Numbered from the stretch's first letter, positions 50,521 to 59,456 are shown. The stretch is 64,000 nucleotides of DNA from JAHEFU01 sp020440645 (GCA_020440645.1 JAGRNR010000013.1:4163-68162), one strand, 5' to 3'. Made by a program: numbers and translations. The notes: a model not told the origin generated them from the letters alone.

Positions 50521-51711
50521 TCAGACCAGAGGCGTGCGCCGGTCGCGCACGGCGAGCAGGGTGTAGCGCCACAGGAATCCCAGTACCACGAGCTGGATGC
50601 AAAGCAGCACCGGCAAGCGCCAGACCTCGAAGGCCAGCGCATTCCAGGCTGCCAGCACGGGCATGCCGCGCAGCATGGTGCTTGGGGCGGCGAAGGGGCT
50701 GAAGGGCAGGAAGGCGTTGTAGACCCACATCATGTTGCCAAAGAAGGCAATGAAGGGCTCTTCATCCGGCGAGATCCCGCTGATGTTTCCCAAGAAGAAG
50801 CTTGTCATGACCGCGATCGGCAGGAACAGCGGGGCAGCCAGCAACAGCCAGGTGTGGCGCTGGCTGGCACGGAATGCCAGCACCAGCGAGCCGATGAACA
50901 GCGCCATTCCGGCCAGCAGGCCGATGGGCACCAGCGGCCAGAGGTCGGAGTCGAGCTTCTCAGTTTCGGATATGGCACCGAAGAAGGCTGAACCGAAGGA
51001 GAATACGAAGATCTGCAGGCCGACGAATGCCACGGCCGGGAAGGTCACCAGCCACTGGTGCTTCTGCAGCAGGCCGAAGCAGAACAGGTAGAGCCCGAGG
51101 CAAACGCTGCCCAGCATGCCATGCACGAACAGTGCGACGAGGGTGACCGGGGCAAACATCAGCGCCTGCAGCGCAGCATCGCGTGACATGTCGAAGGCCG
51201 GCATCATGAAGGCCAGACAGAACACGGCGGAAGCCAGCAGCACGCGCGGCCAGATCGGCAGCACATTGATGCGCAGCCCGGCCAGCACCACGTCGCGGTC
51301 CTCCATCGGGGAGATGCAGGTCATGCTGTCGAGCATGATTGCGCCGCCGGAATCCTTGGCATAGGACAGCCAGCCGATGCTGTCGCGCACCAGCCTGAAC
51401 AGCCCGCCGAGCAGCCACAGCGCTGCTCCCGGTGTGAGCACAACCCAGACGAACATCATCAGCACCTCGCGCCAGTCGTCGGAGCGCGGGTTGAAATTAT
51501 CGGTCCTGACCACAAGCGTGCTGAAGGCGGATAGAGCCAGCATTATCAGCGCAACGAGCAGGATCCAGGCATTGCGGCGCCAGCCCGGTACCAAGAGGCC
51601 GTTCCTCTGTTCACGGCGCCGCGCCAGCCAGACGAGCGAATTCTCCTGGTCGCTGACGGGGTTCAGCAGGCTGGCCAGTCCATGCGTATGCGGCGTTTCG
51701 CTTGTGCTCAC
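50521..51711 (-). CDS. Polytopic membrane protein, Yip1-like paralogue B
   Basis: A 396-residue membrane protein with seven or eight helices. It shares its plan with the protein at 42907-44106 (see NPVSDQENSLVWLARRREQRNG and SMTCISPMEDRDVVLAG). GTG start at 51711 with TAGAAT exactly 6 nt upstream and no Shine-Dalgarno. It converges with the exported protein (4-bp gap). No catalytic motif; a Yip1-like or permease-like role is inference. Confidence 0.7.
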   Translation of the reverse strand: MSTSETPHTHGLASLLNPVSDQENSLVWLARRREQRNGLLVPGWRRNAWILLVALIMLALSAFSTLVVRTDNFNPRSDDWREVLMMFVWVVLTPGAALWLLGGLFRLVRDSIGWLSYAKDSGGAIMLDSMTCISPMEDRDVVLAGLRINVLPIWPRVLLASAVFCLAFMMPAFDMSRDAALQALMFAPVTLVALFVHGMLGSVCLGLYLFCFGLLQKHQWLVTFPAVAFVGLQIFVFSFGSAFFGAISETEKLDSDLWPLVPIGLLAGMALFIGSLVLAFRASQRHTWLLLAAPLFLPIAVMTSFFLGNISGISPDEEPFIAFFGNMMWVYNAFLPFSPFAAPSTMLRGMPVLAAWNALAFEVWRLPVLLCIQLVVLGFLWRYTLLAVRDRRTPLV

Positions 51712-51717
51712 TGGGCG

Positions 51718-51723
51718 ATTCTA
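51718..51723 (-). promoter_or_regulatory. -10 box of leaderless gene 50521-51711
   Basis: TAGAAT, 6 nt before the GTG at 51711. Confidence 0.55.
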
Positions 51724-51793
51724 CTTCCTGTCTTGATAGAGGCTGGACGCAGAAGCGGAGGGGGATGTGTTCAGCCGGTTAGAAACAAAAAGG

Positions 51794-51844
51794 GCCCGGT
51801 TCATCGGAGCCAGCTTCTCTCCTGCAAACCGGGCTTTTGGACGG
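51794..51844. terminator. Orphan bidirectional terminator-like hairpin
   Basis: GCCCGGTT-35 nt-AACCGGGC with AAAAA before and TTTT after, inside a divergent gap where no coding gene ends. The interior holds a GGAG/CTCC inner stem. It may end an unannotated small RNA. Confidence 0.6.
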
Positions 51845-52000
51845 CATGCCGCCCTGCAGGTCGGGTTAGATACCTGTAATTAATAAGATACCAAAACAGC
51901 ACGGATGTTACAAAACGGCTGCCGGGGCTATGCTTAAGCGGGGCATTCAACATTGGGAAACCGCGGGCCGTCAGAGAGCTGTTGTAACAGGAGAGGAAGA

Positions 52001-53152
52001 ATGAAGCGTTTCCAGCTTGCGATCTACTTACTGATGATCATGGCAATCCTGATCTGCTGTGCCTCATGTGCACAGAGTGGGGGCTCCAACATGTCTGAGC
52101 CGATGTCCGGATATGCGGATACCAGCAGCAGCTATGACGGCCAGTACCGTGAGCAACCCCGTTCAGCAATGGCAACCGGTGGTGCCACAGCCGAAATTTC
52201 CCCCGACCAGGCCTACATGGAATTTGATTCCTATGCCGAGGAAGGGATGGCAGCACCCGGCAACGAGATGATGAAGCATGCTGCGGGTACGATTGCTGGA
52301 AATGACGGCGGTGGGGAGGTGGACATTCCCTCCGGTGGGGTGCTGGAGAGCATTGACGACTGGCTGAACCCCAAGGCCTGGGCGCAGGAATCATCGCCGG
52401 ACGAAAGCTACATCGTGCGCACCGGCAATATCGAAATGGAGATCGAGGACTACGACAAGTCATCCGCCGAAGTGCAGACCGTGGCCCAGCGGCATGGCGG
52501 CATCATCACCGACAGCCAGATGCAGAAGTACGGTGATGACATGCGTGTCGGCTGGATCACGATGCGGGTGCCGACGGACAAGTTCCAGCAGTGCTTCGAT
52601 GACCTGAAGGCGCTTGGGGATGTGAAGGTGCAAAGCGTCTCCAGCGAGGATGTGACCAATGAGTTCGTCGCCGGAGTGAGCCGGCTGCAGGCCCTGAAGA
52701 CTGAGCATGAAACCCTGCAGGGGATGCTGGAGGATGCGCGGGAGGTGCAACGCACCCGCGGACTGGGTGAGGCCTACAGCGTGCTGCTTGAAACCCAGCG
52801 TCGCCTCAGCGAAGTGACCACCGAGATGCAGACCGTGGAGAACCGGGTCAGCGCTCTGTCCGACCGCATCAATCGTTCCACGATCACCATCAACCTGAGT
52901 GAACGGCCGATTGCCCCGCCGGCGGATGAATTCGCCTGGGGATTCGGTGCGGCGTTTGAGAATGCCAAGAAGGAACTGATGTATGGCATCCGCAACGTGG
53001 CGAATGACTTCATCAACTTCTTCGTGGCCCGCCTGATCTGGTGGATCATCTGGATCGGCATCATCTGGCTGGCCTGGAAGCTGCTCGGCACCCGGATCCT
53101 GCGCAGGTATCGCAAGGAGCAGGCTGCCAGCCCGACCAAGGGCTCAAACTAG
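52001..53152 (+). CDS. DUF4349 lipoprotein
   Basis: A 383-residue protein: MKRFQLAIYLLMIMAILICC then ASC, a lipobox-like end, and a polar linker to about residue 125. The DUF4349 core follows: YIVRTGNIEMEIEDYDKSSA, then GGIITDSQMQKYGDDM, a coiled coil and a C-terminal membrane helix (about residues 343-365, WWIIWIGIIWLAWKLL). Anchored at both ends, it would span the periplasm near the inner membrane. ATG at 52001 after GGAGAGGAAGA. Function of the family is unknown. Confidence 0.85.
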   Translation: MKRFQLAIYLLMIMAILICCASCAQSGGSNMSEPMSGYADTSSSYDGQYREQPRSAMATGGATAEISPDQAYMEFDSYAEEGMAAPGNEMMKHAAGTIAGNDGGGEVDIPSGGVLESIDDWLNPKAWAQESSPDESYIVRTGNIEMEIEDYDKSSAEVQTVAQRHGGIITDSQMQKYGDDMRVGWITMRVPTDKFQQCFDDLKALGDVKVQSVSSEDVTNEFVAGVSRLQALKTEHETLQGMLEDAREVQRTRGLGEAYSVLLETQRRLSEVTTEMQTVENRVSALSDRINRSTITINLSERPIAPPADEFAWGFGAAFENAKKELMYGIRNVANDFINFFVARLIWWIIWIGIIWLAWKLLGTRILRRYRKEQAASPTKGSN

Positions 53153-53285
53153 GGCCTCCCGACTCCCGCAGGCAAGGGCAGGCCGTGCTAGAATCTAGCG
53201 CGGGCGCAGCCTGAGGGGCATTCTGGCAGTCCGCGGCATCCGGCCGGCAGCACATCCGGCGAGACAGCGAAAGGTGGAAACAGGC

Positions 53286-53666
53286 ATGAGCCGCCCGAAG
53301 TACAGGAGCGAGGAGAAGCCGCTTTCGAGCGCGGCCGCATCCGTGTTCAGCCCATTCATGCGGCAGTTCCGCAAGTTCACCGCGATGAAGCACTTCCTCG
53401 GCTTGCTGCCGCAGGAGCTGGATGGGCTGGCGGCTCCCTACGATGTACGCCTGGCGCGCAATGAAGGCGGGGCAGACCTCAACACATTGTTCGTCTATGC
53501 CGCGTCACCCACAGTGGCAACCGTGCTCAGACAGCGCAGCCTCCGGCTGGTGGCAGACGTGAATGCGAAGCTGCCGGTTGAACTGCTGGAGGAACTGCAC
53601 ATTGAGGTGGTGAATCCGGCGAGAGTTGAGCAGCAATTGAATATTCTGGCGGTCAGCCCCGACTAG
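53286..53666 (+). CDS. DciA-like (DUF721) protein
   Basis: A 126-residue protein with FRKFTAMKHFLGLLPQELDG and the core LNTLFVYAASPTVATVLRQR followed by LVADVNAKL, the KH-like fold of DUF721. DciA proteins load the DnaB helicase in bacteria without DnaC. The ATG was taken at 53286; the earlier GTG at 53274 is possible. A TAGAAT hexamer lies about 90 nt upstream. Its position near dnaN and parS fits a replication role. The domain match is short, so this is a likely rather than firm call. Confidence 0.6.
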   Translation: MSRPKYRSEEKPLSSAAASVFSPFMRQFRKFTAMKHFLGLLPQELDGLAAPYDVRLARNEGGADLNTLFVYAASPTVATVLRQRSLRLVADVNAKLPVELLEELHIEVVNPARVEQQLNILAVSPD

Positions 53667-53698
53667 AAGGTGTATTGGAAATAACTGCGCGGCGGAAA

Positions 53699-56308
53699 AT
53701 GAGTTTAACGGGATACAGACTGCTGGCGGCACTGTGCGCGCTGCTGTGTGCGCTTGCGCCGGGGCACTCCCGTGCCGCGACGGAATGGCAGAGCCTGCTG
53801 TCCGAGGACTTCAGCCAGGGCGAGGTCAGCTTCTACACCGGGCAGGCCTCCGAGGCCTACTACGGGATTGACGACCAGAACCGCTATGTGATCGACGGGC
53901 TCAACACTGAGATCGACTCACTGAGCGCACTGACCAAGAACCTCTATTACTACTACGTCGAAAGCGAGTGCGAGCTGATTGACACCCGCATCGGCGAGAT
54001 GGCCTTCTGTGGGCTGGTGTTCCACTACAACAAGAAGATCCCCGGCAAGCTGGCCTATTACGTCTTCTACATCTACGCTGATGGCTACTACGGCGCCAAG
54101 CGGGTGATCGGTGACAACGCCGAGGTGATCCTGCCGCTGACCCGCAGCGAGTACATTGACGTCGGCCGGCCGAATATCCTCGCGGTGGATGCGCGCGGCA
54201 CACGCTTCGACCTGTACATCAACGGCCGTTATGTGGACGGCTTCACGGATGTGCGGATCGACGGCGGTGGCTTCGGCTTCTACGTCAGCCAGCAGTCCCG
54301 CGCGGCATTTGACAACTTCGAGGTGAAGGTCGAGCGCCGCGGCGGTGGCCCGGCAGAGGTGGAGAGCCCGGAACTGCTGGAGGGCAGCAGTGACGACGGT
54401 GGGCGCAGCCAGGTCTCACGCGGTGAGAACTTCGGCGGCTACAGCTTCCCGAACATTCCGAAGGATCCCAACCGGCCGGTCTACCCATGGGAGGTCGGCG
54501 TCGACAAGAGTGAGACCGCTCGCAAGGAACGCGCAGAGGAATCCCGCGAACGCGAACTGGCTGACCTGGCCCAGAAGCGCCTTGAACAGGACCTCGATCC
54601 GCAAAAGGACCAGAAGCAGGATGAGAAACAGAATGAGAAGCAAATAGAAAAGGAGCAGCCGGCGAAGGTTGAAGACACGCCGGTGCGTGAGGAAGAGCCG
54701 CTGAAACTGGACCCGCCGGTGAAGGAAAGCGAGCCGGTGCGTGAGAAGGCGGATACTCCTTCCGGCGTGGCTCCCGGTGGCAAGCAGACAGAGGACGGCG
54801 AACTGCAGACCCACAGCTTCGGCGACCCAAAGCCGGGTGACCCGCCGCCGGTGCAGGAAACACAGGAACCGGTGAAAGAGGATCCCCCTGTGGAGGAAAG
54901 CAAGCCAGTCGAGGAGCAGGCGGCCCCCACGAAGGACGAGCCCGCGCAGGATGCCGAAGGCGTAGGCGGTGCGCAGATCCCGCCCCTGCCGGCAGCGGAT
55001 GGGAAGCAGCCGGATGCCGCGGAGGAAGGCGGCAAGGAAGACAGCCAGGCTGCGCCGGCCAAGGATGAGTCATATACGAATGTGACGCTGCCCGGCAAGC
55101 AGGAGCCGCCAGCAAAGCAGGACGGGAATCAGAAGCAGGAAGAGAAGCAGCAGCCCGGGGAGGACAAAGAGCAGGAGCGCAGCGCCGAGGAGATCATGCG
55201 CGAGGTGCGCAAGGGTGATGACGACTGGTCCACCAGCGCACCGCCCTACCGTGCCCCAGACCCGCCGAAGGATGGAGAGAAGGCTGATGAGGGCAAGGGC
55301 AGCAAGGAACAGGACTCCCAGCCCAAGCAGGAAGAGAAGAAGGATGGGGAGTCCGGCAACGGCGAGCTGAAGGGTATCGAACTGCCGCCGCTTGACATGG
55401 CGCGGGCCCCAGGCAAGGAAGCCTCGAAGCAGGATGAGAAGCAGAAAGAGAATGAGAAACAGGAAGAGAAGCAGGTAGAGGAACAAGCCCCTGCAGAGGA
55501 AGTGAAGCAGGAGGAACCCGCGCGCAGTGAGCCGGCGCGCGAAGTCCCGCAGGATAGTGCCCCTGCCAAGGACGATGGTGGTGGCCTGTCACTGTTCCCG
55601 GATGGTGGCAAGGGTGGCGACAGGCCGATCGCTGACAATCCGCCGCGGGCCGAGGACGTGCTCAACCAGCCGCAGGGCAACCCCGGCGAGCTGAAGCTGA
55701 ACAACACCCAGTCTGCCAACCAGGCCAGCAAGGAATACGATCCCTTCGAGGGCAACCCGGACGTGGAGTCGGTCTATGACGACTTCACCGAGCAGCGCTG
55801 GCCGGTGGCGGATGGTGACACCTCCAGCTACCGCTACTTCGGCGCGGCTTACGAGATTGACAACACCAAGAGCGACACGATGGCGATCAGCTACCAGCAG
55901 GGCGCCTTCAGCGATGCGCGCTACGGCGTGGACGTGGAGTACCTCGGCGGGCTGGACTACGTCGGCTACGGGCTGGCGACGCGCTTCTCGGTGAAGAATG
56001 GCAACGTGTCCTATTACGGCCTGTTCGTCAGCCAGAGCGGCGAGTTCCTGCTGCTCAAGGTGCTGGACGGCAAGGAGACCGTGCTGCGCGACTGGAGCAG
56101 CGCCCCGAACCTGAGCCGCACGCTCTCCAACCGGATCGGGATGGAACTGATCGGCAACAGCATCCAGTGCATTGTCAACGGCGAGGTGGTGGCGACCGTC
56201 ACGGACGACAGCCTGCGCAGCGGCGGCTATGCCCTGCTGTGCGGCCCCGGCACCTCGACCCGCTTTGACAACCTGACGATCAAGGGCCTCGTGACGGACG
56301 GCGACTGA
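53699..56308 (+). CDS. Secreted protein with two jelly-roll domains and a charged linker
   Basis: An 869-residue protein. After a signal peptide (LTGYRLLAALCALLCALAPG) comes a jelly-roll domain (about 25-215), ending RAAFDNFEVKV. Then a very long Lys/Glu/Pro/Gln linker (about 215-680) with many KQEEKQ-like runs. A second jelly-roll domain (about 690-869) ends TRFDNLTIKG. Both domains resemble the concanavalin-like domains that bind glycans. ATG at 53699 after GGCGG; an earlier TTG is out of signal frame. The linker could bridge the cell wall or space; the sugar bound is not known. Confidence 0.75.
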   Translation: MSLTGYRLLAALCALLCALAPGHSRAATEWQSLLSEDFSQGEVSFYTGQASEAYYGIDDQNRYVIDGLNTEIDSLSALTKNLYYYYVESECELIDTRIGEMAFCGLVFHYNKKIPGKLAYYVFYIYADGYYGAKRVIGDNAEVILPLTRSEYIDVGRPNILAVDARGTRFDLYINGRYVDGFTDVRIDGGGFGFYVSQQSRAAFDNFEVKVERRGGGPAEVESPELLEGSSDDGGRSQVSRGENFGGYSFPNIPKDPNRPVYPWEVGVDKSETARKERAEESRERELADLAQKRLEQDLDPQKDQKQDEKQNEKQIEKEQPAKVEDTPVREEEPLKLDPPVKESEPVREKADTPSGVAPGGKQTEDGELQTHSFGDPKPGDPPPVQETQEPVKEDPPVEESKPVEEQAAPTKDEPAQDAEGVGGAQIPPLPAADGKQPDAAEEGGKEDSQAAPAKDESYTNVTLPGKQEPPAKQDGNQKQEEKQQPGEDKEQERSAEEIMREVRKGDDDWSTSAPPYRAPDPPKDGEKADEGKGSKEQDSQPKQEEKKDGESGNGELKGIELPPLDMARAPGKEASKQDEKQKENEKQEEKQVEEQAPAEEVKQEEPARSEPAREVPQDSAPAKDDGGGLSLFPDGGKGGDRPIADNPPRAEDVLNQPQGNPGELKLNNTQSANQASKEYDPFEGNPDVESVYDDFTEQRWPVADGDTSSYRYFGAAYEIDNTKSDTMAISYQQGAFSDARYGVDVEYLGGLDYVGYGLATRFSVKNGNVSYYGLFVSQSGEFLLLKVLDGKETVLRDWSSAPNLSRTLSNRIGMELIGNSIQCIVNGEVVATVTDDSLRSGGYALLCGPGTSTRFDNLTIKGLVTDGD

Positions 56309-56312
56309 GCTG

Positions 56313-57209
56313 ATGCCGACGCCGAACGTGCTGCTGCTCACGCGCAAGCCCAGCGGGCACAGCGTGACCCGCCTGATGGAATCCGCCGCGCTGCGCAGTG
56401 ACCTCGAGCTGCATGTGCTGGACCCGCATACGATCCGCCTGCAGACCGGGCCTTCCGGCACGCGGGTCAGCCATGATGAACTGTCCCTCGACCCGGCGAG
56501 CTGCGTGCTCGTGCCGCGCATCGGCAGTCTGTCCACGGAGTACTCGCTGTACTGCCTGGAGCAGCTTGAGGCACTCGGCATCCCGAGTATCTGCCCCTTC
56601 CCGGGCCTGTTGCGCCTGCGCCACAAGTACAGTGCGCTGGCAGCATTGTCAATGGCCGGCATCCCGGTGCCGGACAGCGTGATGCTGCGCAACCAGGCTG
56701 AGCTCCAGCCGGCGGTTGACAGCGTCGGCGGCTATCCGCTGATCATCAAGTTCATCCGCGGCAGCCAGGGCGTCGGCGTGATCCGCGCCGACCGCGAGGA
56801 CACAGTACGCAGTGTGCTGGATGCGCTCAACATGGTGCAGTACGACGTGCTGCTGCAGCGTTACATCCCGGAAGCGGCGACTCGCGGCACGATCCGCGTG
56901 CTGGTGGTCGGTGGCCGCGCGCGGCTGGCGGTGCACCTCACCCCGGCAGCCGGGAGCGACCGCAGCAATGTGCATGCCGGCGGGCAGGCCGCGAAGCTTG
57001 AGTTGACAATCGACATGGTGCAGGTCGCGGAGCAGTCCGCCGCCCTGTTCGGCACGAGCCTTGCCGGGGTTGACCTTGTCGAGACTGACAAGGGCTATGT
57101 ACTGATGGAAGTCAACAGCAGCCCGGGCTATGAGATGCCGGAGGCGCTGTACGGCCTGGACGTGGCCGGGATGATCCTCGACAGCGCTGTGGCGCTGCTG
57201 CCGGGCTAG
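56313..57209 (+). CDS. RimK/LysX-type ATP-grasp ligase
   Basis: A 298-residue ATP-grasp enzyme, which joins an amino acid or similar group to a carboxyl substrate with ATP. Motifs: LRLRHKYSALAALSMAGIPV, PLIIKFIRGSQGVGV (the ATP-binding loop), LLQRYIPEAATRGTIRVLVV and YVLMEVNSSPGYEMPE with the metal-binding glutamate and asparagine. The ATG lies 5 bp after the stop of the upstream gene, which supplies the Shine-Dalgarno region. It overlaps the convergent gene at 57206 by 4 bp. Substrate unknown; RimK, LysX and related enzymes share this core. Confidence 0.9.
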   Translation: MPTPNVLLLTRKPSGHSVTRLMESAALRSDLELHVLDPHTIRLQTGPSGTRVSHDELSLDPASCVLVPRIGSLSTEYSLYCLEQLEALGIPSICPFPGLLRLRHKYSALAALSMAGIPVPDSVMLRNQAELQPAVDSVGGYPLIIKFIRGSQGVGVIRADREDTVRSVLDALNMVQYDVLLQRYIPEAATRGTIRVLVVGGRARLAVHLTPAAGSDRSNVHAGGQAAKLELTIDMVQVAEQSAALFGTSLAGVDLVETDKGYVLMEVNSSPGYEMPEALYGLDVAGMILDSAVALLPG

Positions 57210-57625
57210 AAGCCGTCCTGGCTGCGGTCGCGGGTCTCGAACTCGATGTTCTCGCGGTAACGCCGGTACATTTCCTCGCGCTCCGTGTTCCCCTGCTCGA
57301 AGGCCAGCCGGCGGCGCTCGTCAATGTACTCCAGGGCATCCTGCCAGCGCTTCTTCTCAATCAGCATCTGCAGTTCCGGATCCTGTGAGCCTGCGATCAT
57401 CTCGCGCTCCTTCTTCAGGCGTTCGGCCTCTGCCTCCGCTTCCAGCTTTGCCATCAGCTCGCGGTTGAGGATCTCATTCTCGCGGGCCTTGGCCAGCTCA
57501 TTGTTGTAGTTGATGAAGCGGATCACGGCTGCAAGCGCAATGATGGACACCACAAGGGCCGGCAGTACCCATACTAGTTTCCAGAGCTGCATCCAATCCA
57601 TCCGCGCCTGCTGGCGCGGCTCCAT
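57206..57625 (-). CDS. Small membrane protein with coiled coil
   Basis: A 139-residue protein with one membrane helix near the N-terminus (about residues 18-38, LVWVLPALVVSIIALAAVI) followed by a long charged coiled coil (AKLEAEAEAERLKKEREM). The start may be the ATG at 57625 or the later ATG at 57601 (the first overlaps a TAGAAT hexamer that could be a -10). It is the third of three small membrane genes after tgt on the minus strand. Family unrecognised. Confidence 0.6.
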   Translation of the reverse strand: MEPRQQARMDWMQLWKLVWVLPALVVSIIALAAVIRFINYNNELAKARENEILNRELMAKLEAEAEAERLKKEREMIAGSQDPELQMLIEKKRWQDALEYIDERRRLAFEQGNTEREEMYRRYRENIEFETRDRSQDGF

Positions 57626-57629
57626 TCTA

Positions 57630-58007
57630 CTAGGAATCCCGCTGGTCGATCAGCTGCTCGTCAATTACGCGCACATAGCGTTCATACATCTCACGCTGGC
57701 TCTGGCCGAGGAATTCGTTGGCAAGGTGCTCCATGCACAACTGGCGCGCCTCCGGGTAGAGCTGGCCACGCAGCATTTCCTCAACCTGCATGTCATAGCG
57801 CCCCCGCTGGGCCATTGCACTGGGATCCGGGACCTGTGATCGGCGCTGCTCCTCGATGCGCGGGGCGTAGAACTTCGCATCGACTGCATTGCGATGTTCC
57901 TCCCACTTGCGGTGGCCAAACTTCGTGCCACGCCAGACAAGCCAGACAACTATCGGCGTGCAGCAAAGCATTATTGCCAGAATAAAGTAAAGGGATATCG
58001 AACCCAT
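57630..58007 (-). CDS. Small membrane protein with charged tail
   Basis: A 125-residue protein: one membrane helix (about residues 5-25, LYFILAIMLCCTPIVVWLVW) and a long Arg/Glu-rich cytosolic tail (RGRYDMQVEEMLRGQLYPEA). ATG at 58007, TAGAAT 6 nt upstream, no Shine-Dalgarno. It stands between two similar small membrane genes. Function unknown. Confidence 0.65.
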   Translation of the reverse strand: MGSISLYFILAIMLCCTPIVVWLVWRGTKFGHRKWEEHRNAVDAKFYAPRIEEQRRSQVPDPSAMAQRGRYDMQVEEMLRGQLYPEARQLCMEHLANEFLGQSQREMYERYVRVIDEQLIDQRDS

Positions 58008-58013
58008 GGGTTC

Positions 58014-58019
58014 ATTCTA
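58014..58019 (-). promoter_or_regulatory. -10 box of leaderless gene 57630-58007
   Basis: TAGAAT, 6 nt before the ATG. Confidence 0.6.
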
Positions 58020-58044
58020 GCCTGGCCGGCCGGGACGCTCAACG

Positions 58045-58269
58045 CTAACCGGTTTTATCCGGAGGTTTGTAAAGGCCGGCCTGCTCCATTCGTTTCAGCA
58101 GGCGGGGCATTTCGTTCTCATGCATTTGGTCGATCCAGACCTTGTACAGCATCCAGGAGAGGCGAATAACGCACCATGCCATGAACATGGCAAGGATCTC
58201 CAGGATCACAACACCGGCAGCCAGAGGGTAATAGCCCTCGAAGGGAGCCTGGTTTGCAAGCAGGAGCAT
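58045..58269 (-). CDS. Very small membrane protein
   Basis: A 74-residue protein with one strong membrane helix (about residues 15-38, PLAAGVVILEILAMFMAWCV) and a charged tail. ATG at 58269, TACAAT 6 nt upstream. It follows tgt with a 17-bp gap but its own -10 suggests separate transcription. Function unknown. Confidence 0.6.
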   Translation of the reverse strand: MLLLANQAPFEGYYPLAAGVVILEILAMFMAWCVIRLSWMLYKVWIDQMHENEMPRLLKRMEQAGLYKPPDKTG

Positions 58270-58275
58270 ATCTCG

Positions 58276-58281
58276 ATTGTA
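58276..58281 (-). promoter_or_regulatory. -10 box of leaderless gene 58045-58269
   Basis: TACAAT, 6 nt before the ATG. Confidence 0.6.
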
Positions 58282-58286
58282 ACCGC

Positions 58287-59450
58287 TCAGAGATCCTCAG
58301 GCAGGCGTCCGTTCAGGTCACGGTACAGGCGCTGCCAGCGCTTGCCAAACGTACCGTTGACGATCAGGCGGCGCAGGCGCTTCATCAGGTCGCGGTAGAA
58401 GGCCAGGTTGTGCCAGGTCAACAGGCGTGCCGCAGTATGCTCGCCGGTGCGCTGCAGGTGGTTGATGTAGCTGCGTGAATAGCGCCGGCAGACCTGGCAG
58501 CGGCACTGCGGGTCCAGCGGGCGATTGTCATCCCGGAAGCGCGAGTTCTTGATCTGCAGCCTGCCGTGGCGGGTATAGGCTGAGCCATGGCGTGCCATGC
58601 GGGTGGGCTGTACGCAGTCGAACATGTCAAAGCCCATCGCCACGGCGAATACGAGGTCCGCCGGCTCGCCGACGCCCATCAGGTAATGCACCTTATCTGC
58701 GGGCAGGCGCTGTCCGCAGAATTCCGTCAGGCGCAGGAAGTCCTCGCGCGGCTCACCGACCGCCAGTCCACCGATGGCGATCGAGTCCACTCCGGATTCA
58801 GAAACCAACTGGATGCTTTGCTCCCGCAGGTCCTCTTCCAGTCCGCCCTGGGCGATGCCGAATAACACAGGCTGGTTATCAGCCGGCAGGGCCAGCCGTC
58901 CGGCCAGTTCCGGCCAGAGGCGTACCTGCTGCGCCAGCCAGTCGTGGGTGAAGCGCATGTCCTTGATCACGCGCTTGCGCTCGGCGGGCAGACCGGTGCA
59001 GACATCGATCGGCATCACGAAGTCGACGCCGAGGTTGAGCTGCGCCGTCAGGGTGAATTCGGGGCTGAACAGGTGGCGGCCACCATGCAGGTGGTCGGTG
59101 AACTCCACGCCGCCGGGTTTCAGCGAGCGACGGGCGGCAAGCGAGAAGGCCTGGTAGCCGCCGCTGTCCGTCAGCACGCTGCCCCGCCAGCCGCTCCACT
59201 GCTTCACCCCGCCGGCCGCGCGGATCGGCTCGGTGCCCGGGTCCACCACCAGGTGGTAGGTGTTCATCAGCACATGGCGGTAACCGATCTTCTCGAGGTC
59301 GGCCCAGTCGAGGGTCTTCAGCGAGGCGGAAGTGGCTACGGGCTGGAACAGCGGGGTTGGCAGGCGCTTGCCATTGCGGTCCGTGAGCCAGCCGGCACGG
59401 GCCTGTGACCCGGGGTCGAGGGCTTCCAGCTCAAAGCAGTCGTGGCGCAC
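58287..59450 (-). CDS. tgt: tRNA-guanine transglycosylase
   Basis: A 387-residue Tgt, which swaps guanine 34 of tRNAs with GUN anticodons for the queuosine precursor. Recognised from PLFQPVATSASLKTLDWADL, VLTDSGGYQAFSLA, LNLGVDFVMPIDVCTGLPAE, GIAQGGLEEDLREQSI, GGLAVGEPREDFL and the zinc site CRCQVCRRYSRSYINHL. GTG start at 59450, with TAACAT exactly 6 nt upstream and no Shine-Dalgarno. Length and motifs are normal for bacterial Tgt. Confidence 0.96.
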   Translation of the reverse strand: MRHDCFELEALDPGSQARAGWLTDRNGKRLPTPLFQPVATSASLKTLDWADLEKIGYRHVLMNTYHLVVDPGTEPIRAAGGVKQWSGWRGSVLTDSGGYQAFSLAARRSLKPGGVEFTDHLHGGRHLFSPEFTLTAQLNLGVDFVMPIDVCTGLPAERKRVIKDMRFTHDWLAQQVRLWPELAGRLALPADNQPVLFGIAQGGLEEDLREQSIQLVSESGVDSIAIGGLAVGEPREDFLRLTEFCGQRLPADKVHYLMGVGEPADLVFAVAMGFDMFDCVQPTRMARHGSAYTRHGRLQIKNSRFRDDNRPLDPQCRCQVCRRYSRSYINHLQRTGEHTAARLLTWHNLAFYRDLMKRLRRLIVNGTFGKRWQRLYRDLNGRLPEDL

Positions 59451-59456
59451 GCGGAT

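Noticed and set aside
51794..51844. Terminator of a neighbouring gene
   Set aside because: Neighbouring coding genes start, rather than end, on both sides, so it cannot be their normal terminator.
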